The notes under the pieces were generated by a model. It did not search any database. It had not been told where the DNA came from and saw only the letters and a program-made list of their open reading frames with translations. Made by a program: the position numbers and the translations under genes. Of a stretch of 64,000 nt of DNA, positions 1 through 11,000 are shown in pieces (position 1 is the stretch's first letter; the number at the start of each line of letters is the position of its first letter). Source of the DNA: Schistosoma haematobium (taxonomy: Eukaryota; Platyhelminthes; Trematoda; Strigeidida; Schistosomatidae). The stretch covers positions 40,665,691 to 40,729,690 of the forward strand of contig NC_067198.1 of the NCBI RefSeq assembly GCF_000699445.3. The letters run 5' to 3'.

Positions 1-174
1 AAGTAAGTTATGTGGACTTAACATAGTAATTGACACTACAAGTTCTCTTAAGATTTGATATACGACTTCATGATGAATGCCAACTATAAAACTTGGAAAA
101 TAACTCGCTATATAAAATAACATAATACATTATTATACATTTTTAAAAAATATGTTCATCAACCTTTAAAATAA

Positions 175-545
175 TATCAGAAGGGTTTTTGTGGATATTA
201 TAGTAATTTCAATGATTGGGATCATGAATCAATAGAAGCTAGACCATCATGGAAAATCCAGAAGCATTGAATGGCCGTTTCTTCTTACTATTTGACCCCT
301 CAGCAGTGCGCATACGAGACCTATCAGTCGCGCGAGCGAACGCTCAACCTCGAGACCACTGAGTTGGCTGGCTGTTAATGTCTAACTTCAACTAATTCAC
401 GAAATTGAGTGACACATCCACCATTGTCTTCAATGAAGTAGGGTCATGAATGTGCACTGCTAAGGACTCCCACATTAGGGCATCCAGTTCTTCCAACTTC
501 TCCATGATGGTCTAGCTTCAATCGACTCATAATCTCAACCATCTA
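175..545 (-). mobile_element. SINE-B copy with inverted end
   Basis: The minus-strand unit (3' end near 175, tRNA-like head near 310-370, 5' part to about 435) is followed by a plus-strand fragment (446-545) of the same repeat's hammerhead and tail. Both hammerheads are decayed: CTAAGGA replaces CTGAGGA in the plus arm and GAAA is lost in both. Confidence 0.75.
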
Positions 546-1140
546 AAAAAAGTAGTTAGTTTTCATTAATAAACAAATCCAATAGTTTATACAGTAAATA
601 AATAAACAGGTGAATTCAATTAATCTATTTATTCAAAATAAACTTAAATTAAATTATTACATAATTGATTGACTGATTGAAATTTGAAAGTTTAGGTGAA
701 ATTTTGTCCCAATAAGATTTTCTTGAATACTAATACTACTATTTATACTACTAATAACAATACTACTATTACTAGTACTACTACTACTACTACTACTAAC
801 AATAATAATAATAATAATAATAATAGTAATAATAATAATAATAGTGATAATAGTAATAATGAAGAAACACTTTAAATGATTGACAAAACTTTTTATAAAC
901 AGAATTACATGATGTTATCATTGAAATTGTTATACTGAAGAAAACAAATTTTGATGACTAATATCATTTAATGATAACAATATTAAAGAAAATTTGTTTT
1001 CTCTTTTCTTTTTTATTTTCTAAGATATAAATTCATATTTCTACATCTATCATATGAACCCATTCGACTGTTTTGTCATTTTCACTAAACTTCATATTAT
1101 GATTGTATATAACCTAGTTTATATGTTAAATCAACCAATA
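546..1140. repeat. Trinucleotide microsatellite in otherwise unassigned DNA
   Basis: Interrupted ACT and AAT triplet runs cover about 735-860. I see no gene, RNA or recognisable element in the AT-rich rest. Confidence 0.8.
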
Positions 1141-1360
1141 GTCGATTGGTTGAAGTTAGACATTAACACCGTTGGATGCCGGCCAACTCAGTGGTCTAAT
1201 GGTTAGGCGGCTTGAGCGCGAAACTGATAGGTCCAGGGTTCGAATCTCGTGGAGGATCGTGGATGCTCACTGTTGAGGATTCCCATACTAGGACAAATGA
1301 AAGTCCAGTGCTTCCAGGTTTTCCATGGTGATCTAGCTTCAATTGATTCATTATTTCAAC
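1141..1360 (+). mobile_element. SINE-B copy
   Basis: It has a tRNA-like head with an A-box-like CAACTCAGTGG (1183-1193) and B box GGGTTCGAATC (1236-1246). The ribozyme region follows but is damaged (TTGAGGA; GAAA displaced by an insertion). The 3' part contains TTTTCCATGG and ends near 1360. Confidence 0.85.
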
Positions 1361-1378
1361 TATTAAATCAAATAGTCT

Positions 1379-2162
1379 TGTGGTGTATACTACTGATGTC
1401 GACAGATATAAGTAACATATAATACTAATAAATATAAAAAGGGATATATAGTAGCAGAAGGCTAAGTAGATTAGATCGAAGAAAATAGATAGGAATTGTG
1501 AATTAGAATGTAAAAACCAATTGATGAAAGAATTGTAAATGAAGTATTTAATGTATTGTTTTTATATTTTATGCAAAAGATTTTTATAACTGGTGAACCT
1601 ATGTGCCCTGTATATTGGATAACGCAACGAAATCGCCAATCAGAGAGCAGGGAACTATCGATCGAACCAGTGACGTATAAAATACGTGCGAGCAGTCTAG
1701 AGTCCTGATGGGTCTCGTTTCCTGTCTAGCCCAGCCAGTCAAGTCCAGAACACCAATCTCAGCCTCTCCAATATGAGTCATTTATTTCAAACATTGGGTT
1801 TATATACCAATCAAACATATCACAACGTACCATAAAATACGAAACAACATTTGTACAATATTTGGCCGAAACTGGCTGTGAATGAGGGAGGTAGTGATTA
1901 ATAGACAGGCCATAACTCAAGAATGATAAGTTGTATAGTAATAATCCATCGGTCAAGATAAAGCTCATGATAAGAGCGACATGAATATGAACAGTTTAGT
2001 TACATAACAATTATACGATAAAAATATACTCATAGTATTGGTCCATAAATGGATCCCGAAAATTGCCATTCATTATTCTTATCGGGATATAACAAAAATA
2101 TTCTGTAATTTTTTTATAAAATAGTAAATTGATTGTTTCCAGTTGAATGTTCATTCATTACA
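1379..2162 (+). mobile_element. Solo LTR1, split by a solo LTR2
   Basis: The LTR1 parts are 1379-1581 and 2095-2162, together exactly 271 bp, the length of the uninterrupted copies at 34429 and 45550. It begins TGTGGTGTATAC and ends TTACA. The flanks GTCT (1375-1378) and ATCT (2163-2166) are a possible 4-bp target duplication with one mismatch. Confidence 0.75.
1582..2094 (-). mobile_element. Solo LTR2 (513 bp) inside LTR1
   Basis: It aligns end to end with 13716-14228, also 513 bp. On the sense strand it begins TGTTATATCC and contains a TATATAAACCC promoter-like box; the other end is TTATAAAA, where TATAACA is expected from the copy at 13716. Flanks AAGAT and AAAAT differ at one base and fit a 5-bp target duplication. 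There is no coding sequence; family (Gypsy or BEL) is unknown. Confidence 0.75.
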
Positions 2163-2551
2163 ATCTAACTATTAAACAGCTGAAATAAACGACAAAGTAC
2201 CAAACTATCGTTAGTAAGTATTGGAGAGATGATTTAGAAAATAATATGGTAACATATGATCCAATAAATCAATGAGGACATAAAATATACATACAGTTAA
2301 TAATGAAAGTAATTAGTAGAACTAATTAATTAGTCAAGTTATAAATCATGGTGATCAATTAAGAGAATATAAAAAGGAAGAAAGCATTTAGGTTTTGAAG
2401 TGAGTAACAATAATAATTTACTAACTACTGTTACTACTTATGATTCATGAAACGATAACCAATCGGACATCTTCTTACATGCTATTATTCAGTAGAGATC
2501 ACATTTGTTAATAATCCCAAATGTGTATTTTATTGGTGGATGTCATATATA
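2163..2551. other. Unassigned AT-rich DNA
   Basis: I see no gene, repeat or structured RNA here apart from a short (TA)n run near 2548. Confidence 0.6.
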
Positions 2552-3560
2552 TATAAACATCGTCTACTATCATCATCGGTCTTGCTGTATGCTGACGATG
2601 TCAAGATATGGAGAGAGAGATACAAAGTAAGGGTGATAGCTTAGAACTCCAAAATGACCTGGAGAAATTATCTGAATGGTCTCAAGCCTAACAATTGCCG
2701 ATAAATATTTCTAAGTGTATTGTGATGCATATCGGTTATCAAGGTACAGGTACATACACGATGAATTACCTTGAACTACCTGTTGTCCAGACACACAATG
2801 ACTTAAGAGTCATTGATAGTCAAAACTTAAAGACTAATTTACACTGCCGTGCAATAGTCGCCAAAGGTTTTGGAACTTTATGGTCAATACGTAGGGCTTT
2901 TAGTCATGTCGACGAAAAAATATTGTTGACTTTGTATACTGTGTTCGTGAGTCCTAAACTTGAGTACTATATACAAGCGGCTAGCCCTTGCTTAAAAAAA
3001 GACAGTGAGCTTTTGAAAACGGTTCAGAGAATAGCAACTATGCTGATTCCAGGAATAGCGAAGCTCCCGTATGATGCTCGACTGGTCAAACTAAACCTAT
3101 TCCCGTTGTCATATCGAAGAACTAAAGGCGACTTGATTACGGTTTTCAAATTGCTTAGTGATAAATTTGCACCTCATATGCCCTCATTTTTCTTGTCTCC
3201 CAAAACAGAGAATTTACGAGGACACTCCAAAAAAATTCACAAGCCCAGAATAAATTACTTGTCAGCTGACTATCGTTTTTCTTATCGAATCATCAGCAAG
3301 TGGAATTCATTACCTCAGCGTGTGGTTGAGGCTCCATCCATCTACTCTTTCAAAAGAAAGTTGGATCAACTGAGAGACCATCATTGTCAGGACTAACACA
3401 GGCCATTAAGCATCCTGTCCTTTCCAAACTGAAACTGAATCAATTTATTATGTTGATAATGAGGAGTCTTCATTACTATTGTGAGTTATAGAACTAGGGG
3501 GCGTATTTAGTGTAGTGTTGTGAACTTATTTTAGAAAGGAGTGGACTGAAAGCAGTAACC
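2552..3560 (+). pseudogene. CR1/SR1-like non-LTR retrotransposon, 3' remnant of reverse transcriptase
   Basis: The reverse-transcriptase motif LLYADDVKIW lies at 2582-2611. A frameshift follows, then a stop in place of a conserved residue just before 2695. The frame stays open to 3396 with typical C-terminal thumb sequence (SPKLEYYIQAASPCLKKD, then SYRRTKGDL, then SKWNSLPQRVVEAPS). This region folds the polymerase and helps bind RNA in intact elements. A 3' untranslated tail continues to about 3560. The endonuclease and the front of the polymerase are missing, so it is a 5'-truncated dead copy. Confidence 0.85.
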
Positions 3561-3814
3561 TACTCAAATGTTATTTAGCATTAACAATGTTTTGTAATTA
3601 GACAATATTCTCATGAAATAAAACAAGATACCCACTTTATTTATAAACAACATTACCGGCAAGTCATGCAAAAACGCCTTCAAACTTTTGTTGTTTCTAG
3701 GTAGTAGAATGTATTTAAGAAATGAAATATGAGTATTTTTCAATCTGCCTAAATTGATATATTTCATAAGACTAACATCATGTACCATAGACTAAGATAA
3801 ATAATTCACAGGTT
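3561..3814. other. Unassigned AT-rich DNA
   Basis: No gene or known repeat is visible between the CR1-like remnant and the next SINE-B copy. Confidence 0.6.
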
Positions 3815-4190
3815 TTGGGGATTTTATACCCTGGAGTTCTAGTGAGAAGCAGTGAACAGTGGAGTTCAACTCTGTCTGTTGTGAGATGATAACTCATTGA
3901 AGACAACGGTGGATGTATGACTCAATTTGGTGGATTAGTTTAAATTAGACATTAACACCGTTGAATGCCGGCCAACTCAGTGGTCAAATGGTTGAGTGCT
4001 CGCTTGCGAGACTCGTCAGGTTCTGGGTTCGAATCTCACCAGGCGAAATCGTGGGTGCGTACTGTTGAGAAATGCTACAGTAGAACGAAACTGCCCTCCA
4101 CTGTTTCCAGGTTTTCCATGATGGTCTAGCTTTAACTGACTCATGATCTCAACCATTGAAATTACTATAATATCCACAAAAAACCTACTG
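3815..4190 (+). mobile_element. SINE-B copy, long form
   Basis: It includes the upstream part (CTGGAGTTCTAGTGAGAAGC near 3830), the tRNA-like head (A box near 3973, B box GGGTTCGAATC near 4025), a decayed hammerhead (TTGAGAA...GAAA) and the 3' tail. It shows the full monomer order without inversion. Confidence 0.85.
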
Positions 4191-4300
4191 ATAATAATTT
4201 TAAAAGCATGATGAATATCAATGGCGTGCCCGGGGTCAAGTTAATACCGAGCTATTACACTATTAAGAGCCTTAGTAGAGTTTTGTTCTCTGAGCTGGAT

Positions 4301-4352
4301 GGTTTGGTCGTGGAGCTTTCATCGTTCTTCTGAACGACATCATCAGCACAAA
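4301..4352 (-). ncRNA. Penelope-type hammerhead ribozyme (class D)
   Basis: The minus strand has CTGATGA, a 7-bp stem II (GTCGTTC paired with GAACGAT, loop AGAA), GAAA, then the palindrome AGCT as a minimal stem III and cleavage triplet CTC. GTG/CAC can start stem I. Hammerheads are known from Penelope-like retroelements; a related copy lies next to a Penelope remnant at 57230. Confidence 0.7.
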
Positions 4353-4399
4353 CTCCACCTGAGCTACAAATCTTCTCCACAATCTCAAGAGTCTTAGTC

Positions 4400-4977
4400 T
4401 CTCACAGTCTCAATTTCTTTGAAACATGCTTGGAAATAGGGACATGTATTCTTATCTCGATTCTTCTAATGTATATGCTTTGGCATGTACATGTTAATTG
4501 GTCAATGCAGTTAGAGCTACTGAGAAAAGAGGATCTGTTAAATAAATTATTTGGCTTATGCATATCCATAAACTATCATAGTTGTTCAGTTTGAGGAGAT
4601 ATAATAAATCTATAACTGGTTCGGTGATATTTATCTTTCTATGATCAGTACTACTTACAATCTTTAAATAATATTATGATTTTAAGTCAGTTATAAACAG
4701 TAAGAAACTTTACTATACTACTTACATTACATAATGGTAAACATCAAAATTAAACGAAGCATTACAAAAAAAAACAGGTAACATTAAAGATATCAAGATT
4801 ATGTATGAATCTACTTTAGTTTCCTAAAGGAAAAAATTTAAAAATTGAACTGACCATCTAAAATAAAATATGGTTAATCCATTAAACATGATAATGAATT
4901 TCCTGTTTTTCTATTATTATCTTCTATTAGTTTCAATCAAATCTTTTTAATGGAAGACAAAACAAATAATGATATCT
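4400..4977. other. Unassigned DNA, possibly part of a Penelope-like end
   Basis: The first 100 bases may belong with the hammerhead at 4301, but I see no coding motif. The rest is AT-rich without recognisable features. Confidence 0.5.
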
Positions 4978-5171
4978 TGGCAAACATGGATAGTGGCTAG
5001 CAGTGGAATAAAGGAAACATGTTTTTTCACATTTGGGACTAGTCAGTTGGATGTACTTACATCTCAGAGTTGATGTTCACTGTGGGATTTGAACCGAGTA
5101 CCGTTCGTTTCAAACGTCATCACTTTCTCCACTTAGCTACTAAGTTTTGATAACCACTTATTTGCTTGTGC

Positions 5172-6080
5172 GTATATAGCCTCTGCCAGGGAAGTCGTAC
5201 TCATTGCCTTCTCGTGGTGGGGGTGTTAATTACGAAATTGAGAGGATGAAAAGCGAATGTCCAGTGCTTTAACCGGGTTGGTGGACATGGAGAGTCCACC
5301 TACGGGAGTTGAAAAACCCTGATTCCAAACCAATGGTACACATGGCTCCAGTATCCTGAAGGAAAAAATGGCGTATGCTCCAATCGTTGGTCACCGGCTA
5401 CCATGAGACTGCATCTCCTTAAGATGCTCCACTGCCTTGTGGATCAGACCTTCAGGCCAAAGGCTCCGGGTGTGGCCCCCTAAGAAAACCATGTACTTCG
5501 TTTTGGGAACCGGGGTGTATCACAGCCCTCACACATATCAAACGAGATCTGTGTGGCGCATATGTATTTGGTACCTCCTTGTACCAATATCTTGTAGTGT
5601 CAGTTATTATGGCAAGCCCATATACCTTATTCTAACTTCCGGACATCCTATTTTATTCATTTTACTTGAGCCATATTTTGACCTTGTCAATTATTCGCTT
5701 GTCAGTCTTGACTGTTTTTATATGAGCGTATATGTGTGTGCCCTTCTTATCGCATTAATCACATGTCTGTAGCTTTATTTTGTCTGACTATAAATATTGA
5801 GTAATGCCTGGCTTGAAATGGAGTTGGCTTCCCAGCCATCTTCCATACGTGTCATTTTTGCCGTGCTATGCTTCATTCGCTTCATGTACGAAATATATGT
5901 ATTCTCAAGTCAATTCTCGTTATTCGACTTATTTAATTCCGTTATTGGATAACGCGATCTAAGTCGACGATTATACACGAGAATAAGCGATAACAATCAT
6001 TCATACAATCATTTATACGATCTTGGAGTCAGATTCTCGGGCCTCCTCAATCTATGTATTAAAATAAATAAATAAATAAA
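5172..6080 (+). mobile_element. D-repeat, 5'-truncated, interrupted by LTR3
   Basis: It begins at GTATATAGCC and runs to about 5590, resumes near 6044 and ends in an (AAAT)n tail (6061-6080). A perfect 10-bp duplication flanks it (5162-5171 and 6081-6090). This shows insertion by target-primed reverse transcription, as for a SINE or a LINE 3' end. I see no conserved protein, so its class is open. Confidence 0.75.
5594..6043 (+). mobile_element. LTR3 copy inserted in the D-repeat
   Basis: It aligns with 36351-36834 over its length: TAGTGTCAGTTATTATGGC at the start, GACTATAAATAT near the middle and TTGGAGTCAGAT near the end. The exact 3' boundary is not clear; the D-repeat continues from about 6044. 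Confidence 0.6.
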
Positions 6081-6260
6081 TTGCTTGTGCAATAGGGTGA
6101 AGCTGAAATTTACTTGGTGTTGTTTACATGAATCTTCCCATTGGTTTTTTTAGGACTGTAATGAATTAGTCTCTTATTGGCATGTGTGAATCCTGTGCGG
6201 ATTGTTTCAATATTTCTTTAATTCACAAGCACTATAAGCAAAGATGGATAGTGACTAGCA

Positions 6261-6318
6261 GTGGAATTCAGGATGCATGTTTCGTCCCATTTGGGACTCG
6301 TCACCTGGATGTACCTGA
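6261..6318 (-). ncRNA. SINE-A hammerhead, core damaged
   Basis: The minus strand has GTGACGA where CTGACGA is needed. Stem II (GTCCC...GGGAC), GAAA and ATC are kept. The base change in the core should abolish cleavage. Confidence 0.7.
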
Positions 6319-6539
6319 ATCTCAGAGACGATGTTCATTGTGGGACTAAATGCGAAGATTCAAATAAACAACACCAAGTGAATGATATATTGGGATTAAA
6401 TATATTTCAGTCTATTTATATATTACTCATCGATAATATAATTATATTAGAAATATAATTAAATACTCTATAAGAATATTTGTTAAGATTGGAACGAATA
6501 GTTTGATCAAAATTAGTCGCTGAGTATAGAAAAGTCATT

Positions 6540-6795
6540 ATATGGGGAAATTATAATATTCTGAAATCATATCAGCGATTGAAGTTTTCGAATAATTCCA
6601 ACGTTTCGTCCAGTTAACTTATCTAGACTTCTTCAGGATAAGAACAGGAACCAAAGATCATCAAAGAAATATGGAGCGTTTAACAATCAAATTAGATCAA
6701 ATCTATACTGCGTTAATCCAGTTATATTTGGATGTCGATTTTACTAAATAGGATAAACATGAGTCAGTTAAATGCATTAACGATAGTATTCAACT
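6540..6795 (-). mobile_element. Penelope-like 3' region (pLTR type)
   Basis: It matches the 3' parts at 13130-13330 and 54230-54410, including AACTGACTCATG and the hammerhead. The coding part is absent. Confidence 0.7.
6594..6645 (-). ncRNA. Penelope-type hammerhead ribozyme (class C), core intact
   Basis: The minus strand has CTGAAGA, stem II GTCTAG paired with CTGGAC, GAAA and then ACGT as a minimal stem III before the cleavage triplet GTT. GG after the site can pair with CC before the core. Confidence 0.7.
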
Positions 6796-6799
6796 AGCG

Positions 6800-7457
6800 A
6801 CTAATTAAATAAGGAACACGACTTCAGCGAAGAGCTGTTTTTTCGGCAAATTCATTTTCAAAGATGTGTGGTAGTCCCCAAACAAAAGGAGCTTACACAA
6901 AATATATTGATACACTAGGTTAACACTGATATACCAAAACAAATTAATGATTAAGAAACCTAGATGTCTGTCCGTTAGTAAAAACAAAGGTAATAAAATA
7001 CCGTTAGCAATACAAAAGGTATATTAAACAAAACAGACGCTAACAGTTACTATAGAATGAATGTTACTTGTTAACTGCCTCGTGAGGACAACGACCACAA
7101 ACTGAGTTCACTTGATTGACAGGTGTTCCTCTGCAAGTGACTGCACCAAAGACGTAATGAGGAAGACGGAGTCCAATAGTATTATACAATAGTAATCCGC
7201 GCCAAAAGTCCAACGTTGAGTCGGAAGGCCTATAATGATGTTATAATACTATTATAGTCTTCAATCAAAACGGTGGCCAATAAAACAGAAGAACAAACGG
7301 CGTAGGTATTGTTCTATATTTTAAACAACCCGGTAGTAGAAGTGTATATCATTCATCGAAACAATTATCATCGTCTTTTTAACAAGTGATACAGCAAAAC
7401 AGCAGATATTGGATAAAAATGTGGTTACAAATAAAGTGTGACAAATTAGAGAAAAAA
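6800..7457. other. Unassigned DNA left of the Gypsy element
   Basis: I see no protein or RNA. The stretch 7040-7457 is less AT-rich than its surroundings and has short internal repeats such as TATAATACTATTATA, so it could be part of another LTR, but no second copy is in the window. Confidence 0.5.
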
Positions 7458-7509
7458 TGTGGTTTTTATTTTTGTTGTTACAAAAAATCACTGAATCTAT
7501 GTCACCATA
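7458..7509 (-). repeat. 3' terminal repeat (about 52 bp) of the Gypsy element
   Basis: It directly follows the polypurine tract on the element strand and matches the 5' copy. The DNA beyond it (7040-7457) is not found next to the 5' copy, so a full-length LTR of a few hundred bp cannot be drawn. Confidence 0.75.
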
Positions 7510-7512
7510 TAA

Positions 7513-7524
7513 CTCCCCCCCCCC
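7513..7524 (-). promoter_or_regulatory. Polypurine tract of the Gypsy element
   Basis: On the element strand there are ten G followed by AG, just before the 3' terminal repeat. This is the expected position of the plus-strand primer for reverse transcription. Confidence 0.75.
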
Positions 7525-8055
7525 TAGGGCATGCGTCGGTGGAAGTATGCCCGACGTAAAACTTTAAATGCTTTGAAGGTAGGAGAAAATTACACAACGA
7601 AAAGGGTAAACAAATATTATTTTTTTAAAAAAATCATGCGTATATATATATTCAAGAACAAAATGTTTCTCTTGTAGTAAAGAGACTTTAATGTATATAA
7701 AAAGTTTAACAAGAATAACGAAGTGTATGATAATAATAATAATAATAATAATAATAGTATCATTAGTAATAACAGTAATTAAATTGAGAGTTCACCGAAG
7801 TGCAAATAAATGTATAAATTGTGTAAACAATTAGTGATAAACTGAACGAGTCCAACGAAATTGGATATATTTGCACAATTAATATTAAACATCATATGAA
7901 ACGCATACACATGTAGAGAAAAACATAATGAATTTATCAATATTAGTAGTACACAAAAAATTTTTTTAAAAAAAAAATGCTTGCAAAAAAAATGTTATTA
8001 GTAACTCTGCTAATATAGATATTTAATCACATTACAGGTAATGACAGAATAAAGG

Positions 8056-11000
8056 TTAAGTAATTAATTCAACATAACGTTTAGGAAAATGTACATGTCT
8101 TCCTGAACGAGTTGTTTTCGTAGAAGGTAAAGTGTCGGAACTAGGATTTAAATTTGTGGGAACTGTAACCTTAGAACCGTCTGTTTTACGAAATATTGAT
8201 TTCGTCGGAGTTGGTGAAGAATTATTTGGAAACACTGGGAGCTGCGTTGTGTGATCTCTGCTGTCTTTAGACGGCTTTCGGTTGTCATGTGTTTCAGATT
8301 CTATAAAAGCAGGTTTTATCCGGTCGATTGAAACTGTTTCTTTTTTTCCGTTCTTATTGATTGTGAAATATTTTGTTTGCCTCTCAACTACTTCATATGG
8401 TCCTTCATAAGGATGTTGTAGAGGGCGTCTTACTGAGTCAACACGAACAAATACAAATTTACACGTATTTAGATGCCTGCTAACTTGCTCTTTTAAGACA
8501 ACTGGCCGAGGTGCAACAGGCTTAATGTTATTCATATGGCTCATTAGTCTTTCGCAAAAAGAAGTGGGATCCGTACATACGGGTTTGCCATTATGCGTCA
8601 CTAGTTGCCTGGGTAAGGTTAAATTAGCTCCATAGACGAGCTGTGCCGGAGTACATTGTAGGTCTTCTTTAATTGTGGAACGTATGCTTAGTAAAATAAA
8701 AGGTAGAGATTCACTCCATCTAGAAACATCAGATTGTACCATCAATGCGCTTTTTAGTTGTCTGTGGAATCGTTCCACTAGTCCATTCGCTGCTGGGTGG
8801 TATGCTGTTGTAGTGATGTGATGGATTCCTAAAATGCGGGTAAATTCATTGAAGAGGTGAGATTGGAACTGTGAACCTCTGTCAGAAGTAACTGTAGAAG
8901 GTACACCAAAATTAGCGATCCATCTGTCGAGGAATACAGCAGCAACATTTTCCGCGGAGATATCTTTTATTGGGCATGCAATTGGCCATCTAGTGAAACG
9001 GTCCACTGCAGTAAAAATGTAAGTGAATCCGTTAGATGGAGGAAGAGGACCAACTAAATCAACATGAACATGTTGAAAACGATGGTCGGGTAGACTTAAT
9101 GCTGACGGTGTTGTAATCGTATGTCTATGTATTTTACTGCGCTGACACTGTACACAAGTCCTGGTCCATTTTTTTATATTTGCATTCATCTTTGGCCAAA
9201 CAAATCTTTCAGCAATCAGTTTCACAGTAGCACGAATCCCTGGATGGGATAGTGAGTGAAGACAATCAAAAACTCTTTTTCTGTACACTATTGGCACAAA
9301 AGGTCTGTGCGTTCCAGTAGAAGTATCATAAATGATAGTAGAGTCAGAATGCGGTATAGGAACACTTTTTAAGGACAAGCTCGAACTTTGTTTACAAGCA
9401 TCAAGGTCAGGATCATCTGTCTGCAAACGTGCCATGTCTAATAAATCGATTCCTTTGGTGAAGGAAATTGCATCGACATTGAAACGTGACAAAGTATCCG
9501 CAACAACACTTGACTCACCTTTTATAAACTGTATGTTGGTCGAAAATTGGGAAATATAATCCAATTGTCGCATTTCTCTAGGAGAATAACGGTCACTTTT
9601 CGCGTTAAAGACATAGGTTAAAGGTTTGTGATCAGTGAGTATCACAAAGTCTCTGCCTTGCAGTAAATGGTTGAAATGTTTAACAGCTAGATAAATAGCC
9701 AATAGTTCTCTACCGAAAGTGCTATATCGAGTTTGGGTTGGTTCTAGCTTCTTTGAAAAGAAGGCAAGTGGTTTGACCTCATTATTAACTCGCTGTTGTA
9801 GTACTGCACCTACTGCTGCCTGTGATGCATCTGTACACAGGATTAGTGTTGCTTCTGGGTCAGGGCTTAAGTAGGTCAGCATGGTAGTAGAAGCGATTGC
9901 TGTTTTAGCTGCAGAAAAGGCATCTTTCGCTTGGGAGGGTAATGTGAACTTTTTGACTTTACCTTTTAACACCTCCGTCAAAGGTTGTAGGATGTCTGAG
10001 CAATGTGGAATAAAGCGACGATAAAAATTGATCATCCCCAAGAAACGTCGATGTTTATTCCATGAGTCTGGTTCTGGAAAACTCTTGATGGCTTCTATTT
10101 TTGTATCCAAAGGTTTAATTCCACGTTTGTCGATCAAGTGACCTAAAAACTCTAAACCCTCAACTCCGAAAATACATTTGGATGGATTAATCACTATGCC
10201 ATATTTCTGAAATCTTTCGAATAATTGATGTAGGTGATCAGCGTGTTCATGGATCGAACTGCTAGCTATTAAGACATCATCAATATACACGAAAACAAAA
10301 TCTAGGCCTTTAGTGACCTCATCCATAAATCGTTGAAATGTTTGTGCGGCGTTCTTTAATCCAAAAGGCATTCTTAGGAATTCAAACAAACCAAATGGAG
10401 TAATGATGGCTGTTTTTGCTATGTCCTCGGATGCTACTGGAATCTGGTGGTACGCTCGCACAAGATCAATTTTAGAAAAAATTTGCTTGCCATGTAAAGT
10501 GAGAGAAAAATCATGTAAATGAGGGATTGGGTAGCGATCCGGTAATGTTAGGTTGTTCAATGATCTATAATCACCACAAGGTCGCCAATCTTGGTCTCGC
10601 TTGGGCACCATGTGGAGTGGGGATGCCCAGGGGCCACTTGACGGACGTATTATACCTAGCTGCATCATATGATCAAACTCAGCTTTTGCAACATTCAGTT
10701 TGTCCGGTGTTAATCGGCGTGGACGTGCCGAAGTTGGTTGACCTTTTGTGATGATCCGGTGTACTACAGAATGTTGGACAGTGTTTTCACTGTAGTCTGG
10801 TTTCGTTATTTTGGGGAATTTAGATAGAATGGTGGCGAATATGTCGTTCCCTGGGGTGTCAATTTTAATACTATGTATGTGGTAGTCCGACTGAATTCCC
10901 TGGATTTGAAGGTTCGTGCAGGAATCAATAAGTTTTCTTCTCTTAACGTCAACTAATAGGTTGTAGAAACTGAGAAAATCTGCACCTAGTATAGGGTGAC

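Larger units (their letters stand above)
4978..6370 (-). mobile_element. SINE-A (Sm-alpha-like) dimer, interrupted by a D-repeat
   Basis: The parts are 4978-5171 and 6081-about 6370. Without the insertion there is a monomer flanked by two hammerhead regions, at about 5005-5060 and 6261-6318. The tRNA-like part (B-box complement near 5090, A-box complement near 5140) is in the first half. The sequence TTGCTTGTGC is duplicated on both sides of the insertion. Confidence 0.85.

Noticed and set aside
1183..1250. tRNA gene (A and B box, GGTTCGAATC).
   Set aside because: The sequence does not fold into a full cloverleaf with anticodon and recurs over 20 times as the head of SINE-B.
7040..7509. A conventional LTR of about 450 bp for the Gypsy element.
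   Set aside because: Only 52 bp are shared with the other end, and the sequence next to the primer-binding site matches the start, not the end, of such an LTR.
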